Below, piece after piece: positions 1 to 11,443 of a stretch of 64,000 nucleotides of DNA. How positions within the stretch are numbered: the stretch's first letter is position 1; every line of letters starts with the position of its first letter. The DNA is taken from NCBI GenBank assembly GCA_963575745.1, contig CAUYUJ010015834.1, positions 245,946 to 309,945 on the forward strand, read 5' to 3'. Below the pieces are notes generated by a model. It was not told where the DNA came from. It saw only the letters and a program-made list of their open reading frames with translations, and did not search any database. The position numbers and the translations under genes are program-made. Source of the DNA: Prorocentrum cordatum. Its lineage: Eukaryota > Sar > Dinophyceae > Prorocentrales > Prorocentraceae.

Positions 1-235
1 GGCGAGGATACGACGGCGACGCCGGCTGCGACAGCGACGGCGGCGTACGGCGATAACCGCAATGCCGGCGGCGGCGGCGGACGGCGCACGACGACTGCGA
101 GGCGGCCGAGCAGGGGCGCCGCGCCGCCAGCGGTGCGGGAGCTCGCGGGGCAGCTCCTCGAGCCTGCGGGCGTGGGCCTTAGCCGCCGACGCCGCCCGTC
201 GCCGCCGATGCCGTCGTCGTCGCCGCCGCCTCCGT

Positions 236-266
<31 letters not shown>

Positions 267-660
267 CAGTCGTCGCCGTCTTCGCCGCTGTTTTTCGTCG
301 TTGCGGACTTGTCGTCGCCATCGTTTCTGTCGTCGCCGCCGTCGTCGCCCTCGCCCTCGCCCTCGCCGTCCACCACCGCCGCCACCGCCAGCGCTGTCGT
401 CGTCGTCGTCGTCGAACGCCTCCGTCGCTGTCGTTGCCGTCGTCGTCGTCGTCGTCGTCGTCGTGGTGGTGGACTTCCTTCGCCGCCGTCGTCGTTGTCG
501 TCGTCGTTGCCGCCGCCGCCGTCCTGGGAGGGCTGCCCGAGGCCGTCCGAGCTTTGCTGGCTCTGTGTCTGGGCCTCCAAGAGGCTGCTCGCCGCCGCGG
601 CAGGACTCTCGACGAAAGCGCGTTTGCCGTCCCCTGAGACCCGACGTAACCAACACATAA
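1..660. repeat. GTC/GCC trinucleotide low-complexity tract
   Basis: The segment is dominated by imperfect CGT/CGC/GTC trinucleotide runs, densest at about 186-530. Translation gives only poly-Arg, poly-Ser or poly-Val in the forward frames and poly-Asp/Thr on the other strand, the signature of a microsatellite and not of a gene. Long open frames here come from the absence of A/T-rich stop codons. The window starts inside the tract. Confidence 0.85.
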
Positions 661-681
661 GCCTGCTTGTTTCTAGGTGCG

Positions 682-847
682 GGCAAATTTACTTGCATGG
701 CAGTCGCCCCCCCCCTCTCGCCCCTCTTCAGACGAACGCTAGCGTGCAAGTGCCCTTCGAGTTGCGTGGTTTCCGCACGTGCCACAAGTCGTTTGCGGTT
801 TGCGTCAGGTTTGCCCCGCCCCCCCCGTCCATGCAAGTAAACTTGCC
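682..847. repeat. 166-bp segment bounded by a 19-bp inverted repeat
   Basis: Positions 682-700 and 829-847 are inverted copies of each other with one mismatch in 19 bases (arms begin GGCAAATTTAC and end near GTAAACTTGCC). The 128-bp interior is C-rich and has no gene. It could be a small MITE-like element or a chance hairpin; no target-site duplication was recognised. The rest of 661-930 holds nothing else I can name. Confidence 0.45.
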
Positions 848-956
848 AGCGGACAACAAATATGAGATCCCGAGATCCGACGTTGCCAAAACATTAGCCT
901 GGCGAAGGACCCAACCATATGCAGTTGTGAGTACGCTCTTAGTGAGCCACGCATTC

Positions 957-1523
957 GGTGGGGCTCCCTATGGGGCCACGAAACGCTGTCCTGGGTGGGG
1001 GAGACGCATGCGACCCCCCCTCCCCCAGTGGAACCTTCGGTGGAGCTCCCTATTGGGCCACGAAGCGCTGTCCTGGGCGGGGGAGACACATGCGACCCCT
1101 TCTCCCCTTTGTGGCCTTCGGTGGAGCTCCTTATGGGGCCACGAAGCGCTGTCCTGGGTGGGGGAGACGCATGCGCCCCCCCCCCCCATTGGTGGAGCTC
1201 CCATAGGGCCACGAAGAGCTGTCCTGGGTGGGGGAGACGCATGCGCCCCCCCCAATGGGACCTTCAGTGGAGCTCCCATAGGACCACGAAACGATGTCCT
1301 AGGTGGGGGAGACGCATGCGACCCCCCCCCCCCCCACTGGAGCCTTCCCCTGGGGCCACGAAGCGTTGTCTTGGGTGGGGGAGACGCATGCGACCCCCCC
1401 CCACTGGGGCCTTCGGTGGAGCTCCCTGTGGGGCCACGAAACGTTGTCCTGGGTGGGGGGGACGCATGCGACCCCCCCACACTAGGGCCTTCGGTGGAGC
1501 TCCCTGTGGGGCCACGAAGCTGT
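957..1523 (+). repeat. Minisatellite, about 70-83 bp unit, 7-8 copies
   Basis: The block GGGGCCACGAA..GCTGTCCTGGGTGGG, then GGAGACGCATGCGACC, a C-tract and GGTGGAGCTCC recurs at about 977, 1060, 1139, 1208, 1282, 1353, 1433 and, truncated, 1512. Length variation lies mostly in the poly-C tract. Open frames over it only encode the periodic repeat on both strands and are not annotated as genes. Confidence 0.9.
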
Positions 1524-1529
1524 GTGATG

Positions 1530-1537
1530 CTGATGCT

Positions 1538-1568
<31 letters not shown>

Positions 1569-1620
1569 ATGATGACGATGATGGTGACGACGACGACGAA
1601 ACCGACGACGATGATGATGC

Positions 1621-1652
<32 letters not shown>

Positions 1653-1799
1653 GTGGTGGTGCTGATCATGGTGATGATGATGCTGCTGATGATGATGATG
1701 CTGCTTATGATGATGATGATGATGCTGATGATGATGATGCTGATGATGATGCTGATGATGCTGATGATGATGATGATCTTGATGTTGATGCTGATGATG

Positions 1800-1886
<87 letters not shown>

Positions 1887-1908
1887 GGGATGGTGATGAT
1901 GATGCTGC

Positions 1909-1965
<57 letters not shown>

Positions 1966-1966
1966 C
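1530..1966 (+). repeat. GAT/TGA trinucleotide microsatellite
   Basis: An almost uninterrupted run of GATGATGAT with occasional GCT, GGT and GAC units. The three forward frames read as poly-Asp, poly-Met and poly-stop. It follows directly on the last minisatellite unit and is succeeded by a GGGAGGA-rich purine stretch to about 2040. Confidence 0.95.
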
Positions 1967-2833
1967 GGCGGTTATGAAAGGAGGGGGAGAAGGATGAGGG
2001 GGAGGGAGGAGGGAGGAGGGGAGAAGGAAGGAGGAGGAACGCGGGGCGCCGTCTCTTCAAAACGAGGACCCAACACTTGGGAATTGAGACATCGCATTAA
2101 ATCGCCACTGCAGCCCTGGACCCCACCTTTCTGCGCCATGCCTCGAGCCGGGTCGATCTGTGAGGGCCCCGGGGCCCGAAATGGGGCGCACAGGCCCGTC
2201 GTGCGAAAGTTGCAGAGCCAGGGCCTCAGGGTCGCCGCCGCCGCCAGCATCGTCAAGGCCGTCCGCAGCGGCACGACGGTCGGAATGCGACCGGACGGGC
2301 AGCGGCGACGCGCTGCGGACCTGCGGAGCCGAGCCCGGCCGAGGGGCCGGCGGGCCGCTCGCAGCCGAGAAGGGCCCGGGCCGTCGCCGCAGCAACGGCA
2401 CAGCAATCCCAGAAGTCCGACGGGAGGATGAAGGCGGGCCGGTCCCTCCACAGGGGGAAGGCTGAAAGATAGTCAGAAAATTGTCCAGGGACTACCATTT
2501 TGGGCAATCTTTGAGGTATGTTTGTTGGATTGTCATTTTTCGTCCAAAATCCCCCTGTAGGAGGACAGGCCCGACCCAACGGTAGGATCTTGCCACTCGG
2601 CGGCTCCAGAGGTCCCGACCCCTTCCCTGGGGGGCCGCTCTTTTCTGCGGATTCGCCTCTGATGGCCCCAGCAGGGCCCGATTGGCGGGGGCCGCGATCG
2701 AGGGACGTCGCCCGGATCGGCAGAGTCATGCTGCTGGCACGATGGTTAAGGACAGCCCTACACAGCTTTGGAGGGCTACGGCTGCCCTTCTTCATGAGGG
2801 AAAGAATCACACAGACACAATTAATCGTCGATT
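1967..2833. other. No gene recognised
   Basis: A GC-rich stretch with a short purine tract at the left. Long open frames exist on both strands, but none shows a recognisable domain, conserved motif or codon pattern. A CCATTTTGG stretch near 2490 recalls the spliced leader but does not match its ends. Confidence 0.5.
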
Positions 2834-3310
2834 CCCCAGAAAATATAGGAAAATATGGGAAGTGGGGGGAAGACCAAAACCCAGAAAATATAGGAAAATA
2901 TGGGGAATCCTGTTATTTGTGTATATTTATTTGTGTGTCCCAGGGCCCCTTCATCCTCAGCCCTGTCCTTCGCTCCCGTGGCCTGCACGAGGCCTCGGGC
3001 CTGCGGAGTGGCAGCCTCAGCAATGAACTATGCTCTTGTCCCGCGCCCTTGTGGCCGTGCCTCGACCGCACCGTCGAGGACCGGCAAAGAAAAAGAAAAC
3101 AAAAAAAAAGTGGGGACAATAGGTCCGGAGGAAAGCGGGCCCTGGACCCCAGGGGGCCTGCACCCCGGACGAGCTTCCCGTCCGAGAACAGAAAATGTGG
3201 ACACTGGGGGGGAAGACGAACACCCAGGAAACAACCAGGGAACTCTGGAGAATCCTGGGCTTTGTGGGAATCTGTGTGTGCGTCCCAGGGCCCCTGTATC
3301 AGGACCACGG
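2834..3310 (+). repeat. Two diverged copies of an about 110-bp block
   Basis: A block with a GAAAATATAGGAAAATATGG core, ending in TTTGTGTGTCCCAGGGCCCC near 2945, recurs at about 3195-3300 as a GC-shifted version ending GTGTGTGCGTCCCAGGGCCCC. A third partial relative (TTTGTATATATTTGTTTGTGT) sits at about 4512-4535. About 240 bp of unrelated sequence separates the first two. This looks like a short dispersed non-coding repeat. Nothing recognisable lies in 3311-3740. Confidence 0.55.
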
Positions 3311-3740
3311 CGGCGAAGAGTTGGCAACGGCACAGCACCCGACCGGCTCGACCTGCACGGGGCGCGGTCCCCTGCCGCCGCCAGGGGCAGCGAGTCATAG
3401 GGGGGGGGGATGGCCGGGGGCGGCCAAGAGGGGGGTGAGAACTGCACACTGTTCGCTCCTAATTCTTCGGGAGGTCCTTGATTCTTTGGGGGGGGCCCAG
3501 GATCCTTTCACTTCTGATTGTTCTATCCTGGGCCTCTTCCTGGCCACCAGGGGGCCAGGAACAATAAGAAACGAGCACAATTATGGGGGGTGGGAACGCA
3601 TCGACCCCCGATCGCCCATGGATCGCCGATGGGGGCCCGGTGGCCCCAATCCGCCCAGGAGCGCGCGGACTCACCGTTGGGCGCCGCACCGTCAATCTGT
3701 CGGCGGTGTATCGACCATTCCAGGTCGATGTCCCTCCTCG

Positions 3741-3996
3741 TCCTCCTCGTTACTTCCTCCTCCTCCTCCTCCTCGTCCTCGTCCTCCTCCTCCTCCTCCT
3801 CCTCCTCCTCCTCCTCATCATCATCATCATCCTCATCCTCCTCCTCCTCCTCCTCCTCTTCCTCCTCCTCCTCGTCCTCGTCCTCCTCCTCCTCCTCCTC
3901 TTCCTCCTCCTCCTCCTCCTCCTCGTCCTCGTCCTCCTCCTCCTCCTCCTCCTCCTCCTCCTCCTCCTCCTCCTCCTCCTCCTCCTCCTCCCCCTC
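3741..3996 (+). repeat. CTC microsatellite
   Basis: About 250 bp of (CTC)n with sparse GTC, TTC and ATC variants. All open frames across it are homopolymeric (Ser, Leu or Pro; Glu or Gly on the other strand). Similar CTC tracts border the LINEs further right. Confidence 0.97.
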
Positions 3997-4139
3997 CCCC
4001 TGCAGTTGCCTCTCGCGCCGTCGCCGACCGCCGCCGCCGTCGACGGCGCGGGCCTCGTCGGCGCCGCGCCGCTTCGGGCGGGGGGGGCCCGCCTTCGCGG
4101 CCCCCTCGCGGGGGGGGGGTCTCCTCCCCCCGCGGGCCG

Positions 4140-4345
4140 TCGTGGGCCTGGGGCCCCTCGCGCTGTGAAAAAACTGCGACGGGAGGTTTTTCGCTGTTTT
4201 CGGCCTCCAGGGGCCCTCGCCGGGCCTCAGGACCGTCCGATAATGACTCATGATGAGGAGCCGGTCCCTGTGAAGGGGTCCCGGCTCTTTTGGGCTTCGC
4301 CACGAAAAAGTCACAACGTCGGGGGTCTGGGGGGGGGTCGGAGGG
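4140..4345 (+). repeat. Dispersed repeat, partial copy
   Basis: The order GTGAAAAAACTGCGACG, TTTTCGGCCTCC, GGGGCCCTCGCCGGGCCTC, then ACGTCGGGGGTCTGGGG matches the first half of the two longer units at 5285-6085. The copies are clearly homologous but diverged. No coding capacity is convincing. Sequence at 3997-4139 and 4346-4555 has no recognised feature. Confidence 0.55.
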
Positions 4346-4555
4346 CCGCCGCGATTCCCTGGGAGTCTTCTGTTTGTCCCTGGGGCGCGGGCCGTCGTTG
4401 TCTTGCGCGCGCTCGCCCGCGACGGAGATTCGGCTGGAAATTCGGTTTGGGGAACATCAATTTCTGTAGTCGATCCCCTACTCGAACTTTGGGGTAACTG
4501 GTAACCCAAGGTTTGTATATATTTGTTTGTGTATCCCCGGGTGGGTATGTCTTAG

Positions 4556-4720
4556 ATGTATACATGTGCGTACAACTATGTGCGTACAGCACACACGTTT
4601 TCATACATGTATGTACACATGTATGTACCATCCCATCAACTGACTTTTTTCTTCTGTGGTGTAGTGTGTTTGTGTGTGCGCGTGTGTGTGTGTCTGTGTG
4701 TGTGCGTCGCGGCGCCCTCT
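4556..4720. repeat. ATGTAC-rich palindromes and GT-rich tract
   Basis: Repeated short self-complementary words (ATGTACACAT, ACATGTATGTAC) occupy about 4556-4632, followed by a GTGTGTGCGT tract at about 4665-4708. Both are simple-sequence features with unstable secondary structure. From 4721 to 5284 I see no gene; a few AGCTCAGTGC units repeat near 4892-4925. Confidence 0.6.
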
Positions 4721-5284
4721 TGCCTGCCCGCCTTCCGCCTCTCGCACCTTGCCGCGCCTCGTAGGCCCGCAGGTCTCGGCGCTATGGCTCATTCCTGGGA
4801 CCGCGCCTACCGACTCACTGGGTCGAGTCTCTGATCTGTTTGTGTTGTTCCCCCACTGGCTGCCCAGTCTGCGGGCTGCTTTCCCCCCCAGCTTCAGCTC
4901 AGCGCAGCTCAGTGCAGCTCAGTGCCGGCGCCGGTTCCCCCCCCTCGGCGCGTCCCCTGCCGCAGTCGGCGACTCTGAGTGGGCCCGGCTTCCTCTCCCC
5001 CTGTCGCGCTGGGGCTCCTTTCCCCCCTCCGTGCATTGCGGCCTCAATTTGCATACAGCGTGCCCCCTGTTGCCAATCCGCCGGGGCAGTCGCCCTCTGC
5101 CCAGCCGCCGACGCAACAAAAACGTTTCGACGGCGCGCGCGCGCTGGCTTGCTCCGTCCCCTGCAGCGCGCGGCCTGCGCGGGCGCGCCCGGGCACCCCC
5201 GCGGCCGAGGTTCGCCGCAGCGGGGGCAGCTGCACGGCGCCGCTGCGGGGCGGGTGTGGTTGCTCGGTGGCGAGCGAGGGGCGG

Positions 5285-6085
5285 AAGTGACCCAGACCCC
5301 CTCTGGCAATGAAAAAATCAGGACGAAATGTTTTTTTGCGATTTTCGGCCCCTGGGGGCCCTTACCGGCCCTCGGGGCTGTCAAAAAACGACCCAGGATG
5401 AAACGCCAGTCCAGGGGAAAGGGTCGCGACCTCCAGGGGTCGACGTAATGAACAAATCATGACGTCGGGGGTCTGGGGAGAAAGGGCGGGCTTCATCAGG
5501 AGGCTCGGACGTCCCTTGGGCCGTCTGAGAAGTTGTCTGAGCCTTTCCCGAAGACGCAGAAACCTGTTCAGAAGGCGCGGGGGCTTATGAGAAGTCCCGC
5601 CGCCTTCTGAGAAGGCCTTCTCCTTCCCATTCCCCCCCCTCGCCCGCGGCCAAGCTGCGGTCAGCAGAGGACCCCGACCTCAAGCCATGACAAAAATCCA
5701 CGGCGCGAGGCTTTTCTTTGTTTTCGGCCTCTGGGGGCCCTCGCCGGGCCTCGGAACCGTACAAAAACGACTCAGGACGAAAATCTGGTTCTGGGCAATG
5801 GGTCCAGACCTCTGGGGTCGACGTTATTGAGAGATCGTGACGTCGGGTGTCGTTACAGTTTTTGTTGGCACGCCCAGGGGGTAAGCCACGCGCTGAGGGG
5901 GCTATGGAGGGAGGGGGAAGGCTTCTTAGAAGCACCCCTGCTTGTTGGAAGGCGCGGGCCTTGTCTATAGATGTCGGGCTGGCGCCTCGTAAGAAGCAGC
6001 CGCCTTCAAAGAAGCCTTTCCCTTCCCCCTGCACCCGTGTGCGCGCCGCCAACGGTTGCGGTTAGCAGAGGAGGGCGAGCTCAAG
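5285..6085 (+). repeat. Diverged tandem duplication, about 390-bp unit
   Basis: Two consecutive units (about 5285-5675 and 5676-6085) share the same order of landmarks: AAAAATC..CG with TTTTCGGCC, a GGGGCCCT..CCGG stretch, a GACGTCGGG box, an AGAAG..CCGCCTTC..GAAG purine block, and a final GCGGT(C/T)AGCAGAGGA. The partial copy at 4140-4345 carries the first half. No coding signal is conserved between units, so this is a non-coding dispersed repeat of unknown type. Confidence 0.55.
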
Positions 6086-6436
6086 TATCGTTTAGCCTCA
6101 AGGATGGGTGGCTTTCCAAGCTTACCCTTGCATCCTTCACCTTCTGCCCATCCTTGGCCACTTTCGCTGGCCGTGCCCCGCTCGAGAAGTGTCGGCATAA
6201 TTAGCCTTCGAAGGCCCTTCATCTTCGCCGTGCATCCTCATTATACGCGTCGATTGCATCCCCCTTCCCCGCAGGGCCACGGTAATCATCTCAGCCATAC
6301 CATCCCACCAGCCCAGCTCCATCCCCGCCAGGCCACGGTATCTCAGCCCCACCATCCCACCACCCCAGTCAGGGACGTGCCCCGCGCGACCCAAAGGGAG
6401 CAGCCCACATACTCCAGATTTCATAATAAAAGGGAG
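6086..6436. other. Unassigned left flank of the Penelope-like element
   Basis: A mixed-composition stretch with a short two-copy tandem repeat (AGGCCACGGTAT..CTCAGCC..CATCCCACCA) at about 6267-6365. No gene is visible. It ends at the left border of the direct repeat at 6437. Confidence 0.5.
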
Positions 6437-7277
6437 GGGAGAGCATGCTACGCATGGAATGAATTGAGTAGATGATGAGGTGTTGGATCCGTGAGTGGAT
6501 CAGCCTAGACAGTATGATGGTCAGAGGCTTTGATGCCTCCATTGATTGTGGGTCGGCTATGATGCCAACCAATGCCCACCCCGTCCCGTCTCCAGGGACT
6601 TCGCATCCCCCTTTGATGGCAGGATGGGGAGACGGTCCGCCACCCCCGGCACTGCACGTACTGTGCCGGGTTCGTGGGGATTTTGTTGAATTCTATGAGT
6701 GTCCCCTCCCTCCCCTCCCCGCCCCTCTACCTCCGCGCCTGGTCCTGTGAGTGGGAAGCCAAGTAACGTATACACCGTTTTGACTCCGAGTCCCGGTGAC
6801 GATCACAACCTGCAGAGCCCAGGTAAGGTCTGCAGGCGGGAGGTCTGGACCAAAGGGTTACCAACAGGACGTCTGAAGTGGGAGGTCTGGACCAAAACGT
6901 TACCGGTCAGAGCTAGCCCAAGGGTGAAAGGCAGGAGTGACGAGGGGGTAGGGCCTTTTCTGGCCGCGAGCCTCTACCAACCCAGTAAGTATATGTTGGG
7001 GCCTACCAACCTCACATGCATCACAGCTGAGGTGGCCAGTGGCGCGTGCCTTCACGAGCCCAGCTGTCAAACACTGATACAGGGTAGCCCGAAACCCCCG
7101 TCAAGTGGTCCCGGAACGCGCGCAAGGCCTCGGAGCGCAAGTTGTCCGGAAAAGTGTACTGGGCCACGCGCGCCACGATGCCTAGGATGATACCCCGCTT
7201 CGTGCTGTCAGGGATGAAGCTGTAGTAAGGCGAGAAACCTTCAAACTCAAAGGCGCCGCCCCTGCCCCCAAGATGTC
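6437..7277 (-). repeat. Pseudo-LTR, downstream copy (841 bp)
   Basis: Matches 11734-12574 over 841 bp with no net indel (constant offset 5297) and about 12 substitutions by eye. It contains the last about 85 codons of the RT reading frame (minus strand, stop near 7021) plus the 3' untranslated sequence. Inside are two tandem GGGAGGTCTGGACCAAA..GTTACC units at about 6838-6905. The match stops abruptly at 7277, where the full-length copy continues into the RT core. Confidence 0.93.
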
Positions 7278-9895
7278 CAATCGAAGGGCATGCCGCCACG
7301 CTGCCGTCCACGTTAAGCTTAAGGTCAACACCTACGAACTTGAGGCTATCATCTCGTTCGAGCGGAAGGGGGTACCGCTCTCTTGCCCGTTGTGCCAGGC
7401 TGCTGGCAATAAGCCCGATGTCCCAAGCCTTCAAGTGGGAAGGGCCTTTCCAAAGAAGGAGGTAATCGTCCATGTACCGCACCTCGAGAAGCCACACCAC
7501 GTGGCCCAAGATCACGGTCTCATATACGCGGCCCCTGCATCCCAAGGGGGAGAGTTCAGGACCATGCAAGGAGTAGTAGAAGGTAAGGTCGCAGAAAATT
7601 AGCGCCATCCGGGTAAGCGCTGAGCCCATGGGGCTCCCCATCGCCAGGCCCTCCACCTCCATCCCCACCAGCTCCCCCAGCATGAAAAAACCGGTGCAAA
7701 GGTGATGCCGTAAAAGCACATCAGTGTCATCAATAGTGATGGTCATGCACTGGCCGTGAACTCGGGATGGAGGCGCCCCTGCTGATGATACTGCGCGCCT
7801 GCCGCGGCGCGCCACGCGGATAGCCTGGATCGACCCTTGCAGGGTAGATCGGTAGAAAGACCAAGCCCGAACGATGAGCTCGTGGGGCATGTTCGTGAAA
7901 CAACTGACGACGTCGGAGCCGCATGCTCGGACCGGGGTCGATGGTCCGATCTCGGTAAACTCGCGGAGGAGCTCGATGACGGAGTCGGCCCTGTGGATGT
8001 CAATGTGGGCATGCTGTGGGAGGTAGCAGGCCCCGACCCAGTCCAGCGCCCGAGCCGTTGGCGTGTCGAGGCATGCCGCAGGCCACGCCGAACGGTTGAC
8101 GATGGGTCGGCGGTCGTCTGGCTTCGCCCTTTTCTTGTTGGGGGCGCTTGCCCGGGCCATCTTCCAAGCCGATGGCCTGCTGATGCGCCTGGGCTGCAGT
8201 TCCGGCGAGAGCCCAGGAACGTCGGCTGCACGTAGCAGAACGGCCTCCGCAGTGAGGTCGGGGAAGTACCGGTAGTGCGGGTCCGTCCCGTCAGCCCCAA
8301 AAAGTTTATGGCTATAGTAGCTGAACTCGCCGCGGGCACTCGGCGACCATTACCCGTCGCGTTTTCTGGAAGGTCTCAATGACGAGGCCCCTCAGGGAGC
8401 GCCGCATCTCGGCCACCTCCGCGTGCGTGATCGGTACAAAATCGAGGCTAGAGGGTGCAAGACCTGCCGCCCCGCAGTAGGTATCCGTCGCCCGCGCCGC
8501 CATCTGCTCCAGCGGCCCAGCGTCCATCCCCATCCCAATGGTCGCAGCCAGGCGTTTGGTGAGCTGGGTGAAACTCTTAAGCAAAATGCTGCGCTCAGGA
8601 ACGATCGCAACGTGAGCAGGGGCCGTCCGTAGACGGGACTGGTCGTTATGCCACGGCCATGTCTCCTGCGGGGCAAAGATGTGGAACTGGCCGTCCAGCG
8701 ACTCGACCCGGGGAAGCGCCGGGAAGGCATCGCATAGGCACTCCCATGGTGCCGTCTCGTGAAGCCGTGCGTAGAAGCGCGGCGCATTGCGAAGTGTCCT
8801 GCCAAGTGTGGTGGCCGGACGTGGTGCCACGCCGATGCGAAGGTGGCGCAGCGCTGGCAGTAGCAGGCCGTAGCCGCGCGAACGGCAGTGGACAACCAAG
8901 TCTGATAGTAGTGAGCGTGCCGCTCGCCGGGCGTTACTGCGTGGAAGCCATGGCAAGGATACGTGAACCGACGCGCGGGGTCTTGGCCAGCCCCGGAAGC
9001 GCCGAACGCGGTCCAGGAAGATAAGCCCCATGCGACGCGGTGGCCCCTCCGCCACTCGGTGGACTCTGCTCCAGATGGTGTAAAACTCCGCCGGCGAGAC
9101 CTTGAAGATATGCCGGCGGCACTGGCCATGCGTAGGTGAGCCGAGCGTGTTGCAGGCGCCGGCTGCCCACCAGCGGACCACATCAGCGCCCTTCTGCGCG
9201 CCGCTCCCTTCTCGTAGCGATTGGGGAGTGTCCTGAGCGAACTTGCGGTGCTGAGTTAGCCGCGCCGGAGGTGTGGGAGGGCAGTAGGTGTAGTATTGGC
9301 GGGGCCGCCGCCCGCGTGGCCCCTGACTGTCCAGGAGTCGCTGTACGTATGGCTCATTCAGTGGAGGGTGCATCGTGTCTATGACGTGCCTTTCCAATAC
9401 CAAGAGCTCTGCGTCGTCCTGGGCGCGACCGATGGGCGTGAAGATTAGCGATGAAGAAGCCTTTGGGAGGTCGCCCCCAAAGAGAGCTGAGAGAAAGAGC
9501 ATGTACGGTTGTGGCTTGTAGTTGCCTGGATAGAGTAGTCCTTGTAGGTGTCGGCGCACGCGGGCTTGGAAGTCGACCGTCTTGCCAACGTAGTAATGCT
9601 TATGCCAGGGACTCCATATTATGTTCACGACAAATTCAGCATGCAGGAGGTCCGGCGACGGTGGCCATGTAGAGGATGGGAGTGAGGATGCAAGTGTGCG
9701 GAGCTTGCTGTAGAAGGCGGTGGTGGAGGACATCAGGAAGGGTGCGGTGAGAGCAATGCCCATGCGAATGAGTGCAAACATGCATGGCCATACGAAGACA
9801 TTCTCGGCGTACACGCTGTGGAGGGCATGGCGGACCAATGCCAGAGAGGTGATGTTGCAACATCGGATCTCAGGGGTTCTGGAAATGCATGGCAT
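7021..9895 (-). pseudogene. Penelope-like ORF2: GIY-YIG endonuclease plus RT, one frameshift
   Basis: ORF2 of the Penelope-like element copies RNA into DNA at a nicked target. The first segment runs from the ATG at 9895 to about 8335. It has a GIY-YIG-type nuclease at about residues 88-190, with YYVGKT at about 9580-9600, a downstream Arg/His pair, and the catalytic Glu with the LN motif in LLVLERHVIDTMHPPLNEP. At about 8335-8345 the frame shifts by one base: frame A ends CPRRVQLL-stop, while frame B reads GEFSYYSHKLFGADGTDPHY without interruption. Frame B holds the RT: KPDDRRPIVNRSAW, motif A-like SDVVSCFTNMP, GLAMGSPMGSALTRM, YMDD at 7465-7476, and LKFVGVDLKL. It ends at 7021. The motifs read intact, so the shift is the main lesion, unless it is programmed. 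Confidence 0.85.
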
Positions 9896-9964
9896 CCCGT
9901 CGTCGTGAAGATCCCAAACACCACCGCTTGCGCGGTGCGCTCCTGCGCGTGTACGGGAAGATAG

Positions 9965-11443
9965 TCAAATCTCTGTCGAGCGCGTCTTGGCCATGATGGC
10001 CGCCAGGAGCTGCGACAAGTCCCCAAATCGCTTCTCGTCGAAGCGAACGCCGAGCTCGGACGCCTTGTCCTTGAAGACCGCGAGGACCTTCGGGTCTGGC
10101 TTCTTCGACCGGCCCTTGGGCGCCACGATTGCATCGAGCGCCTTGCGGTAGACTGCGAAGCGTTGCCGATCCGACGCTGGGGAGTCCTCCGTCGGCACGG
10201 CCTCGTCCATGGCCCAGTCGATAGTCTTCGTGTTCCTGGCCTGGTGCATGCGGTCAGGCTTGAACTTTTTGATGTCGTCGAGCGTGTACTGGGTGACCGT
10301 CTTCTGGGATGCCCGATCGCCTCCGTAGCCTCGACATGCGCCTGGCCCTGGTCCGCAAGAAGGGCGGCGACCGTGTGGGTCATGTTGGACAGGCACTCGC
10401 CTGACGTGGACTGCTCGGCTCGTTTGCACGGGCTCTGGGTCGTGATCCAAGCTAGGAAGACCGAGAAGGAGAAGGTGTCCGAATCGAGGGGCACGAACGG
10501 CACAATCTTTTGCAGGTTGCGCCTGGCTTGCGCCCGCATGATGTAGGGGCAATACTCTTCGGCGTTCTGGGAGATCTCCCTCCGGGTCCTTGGCGGCGCA
10601 CAAGGAGATGCACCTGCGCATCATCTCGGCGTTGCATTTCTTGCGCTCGTTGATGAAGTCCTCCGTGTCGAACGGGATGTCGGGCTTGTAGTCGGAGGGG
10701 AGGGCGTAAGCCGTCTCCAGAAGCTTAGATGCAACGGCGCCCCCCGAGAAGAGTAGCTCGCGGACCTCAATGTCGGACAGCTTTTGGATGGCACTCTTGG
10801 CGGCCTGCACCCCGCTCTCCGGCGCACCGACGTGGTTGGGTGGGTAAGCCTGGCCTTGCCCGTGGTCCCTGGTGGCTGGGAGGTCGCGGGGGCCACGGGG
10901 GTCCTGTTCCCGGCGCGAAGCCCGATCGAAGTACTGGGCACCGTGGTGAGGATCATACTGCCTGGCGGGATAGGCCAGCGGCAGGTGGGGCGACCGCGCC
11001 GCCGGCGATGCCTTCGGTGTCAGCCCGTGCGCCATCCTGGGGGCAGCCCCGATCGGCGAGGCAGGCGGTGGCTTCCTTGGGAGTCCGGGGCTTTGCGCAG
11101 GGCAGTCCCTGGCGAGGTGTCCGCGGATGCCACAGTTAGGGCAGAGCAGGCGGTCTGGTGAGAGGGGCCGGGTGGGGGCCTCATGGTGGCCGCCCGTGGT
11201 CCGCGGCATGAGCCTGTGATGGTCACGTGCCCTGGACCTGGACCTAGACCTATGATGGTCGCGGCCCATCCCCGCCGCGGGCCTGTGATGGTCCCGTGCG
11301 ATGGGTTTGGACCTAGACCTATGATGGTCACGGCCCGACCTTGCCCTATGATGGGAAGGTTGGTCGCGGTAGAGGTCGTCACGGTAGCCCTTGGGGTCGA
11401 AGTCGCCCTTCGCCTGACGCTGCCCATGTCCACGGTCCGCCAT
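9965..11443 (-). pseudogene. Penelope-like ORF1, gag-like zinc-knuckle protein
   Basis: A nucleic-acid-binding ORF upstream of ORF2. I chose the ATG at 11443 (product begins MADRGHGQRQ); the frame is open to 11662 but that extension is low complexity. The N-terminal third is rich in R/H/S-type DHHRSRS repeats. A CCHC knuckle, CPNCGIRGHLARDC (C-x2-C-x4-H-x4-C), lies at about 11102-11143. A folded-looking middle follows (KLSDIEVRELLFSG onward). The reading frame breaks twice and recovers. Between about 10575 and 10315 the sensible protein lies in another frame (ISQNAEEYCPYIM, then FSFSVFLAWITTQS). It returns to the first frame for TVTQYTLDDIKKFKPD and the stop at 9965. The two shifts compensate each other. 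A gag-like role is inferred from the knuckle and position. Confidence 0.7.

Noticed and set aside
62-2431. Several long open frames on both strands, some over 450 codons
   Set aside because: They run through GTC, GAT and minisatellite repeats and consist of homopolymeric or periodic residues.
2480-2505. Spliced-leader-like CCATTTTGG stretch
   Set aside because: Only the central bases match DinoSL; both ends differ, and no coding start follows.
6437-7277. Hammerhead ribozyme in the pseudo-LTR, as known in other Penelope-like elements
   Set aside because: No CTGATGA core with a matching GAAA was found on either strand. A CTGATAC..GAAAC..GTC stretch at about 7075-7105 lacks the required GA and lies inside the RT coding region.
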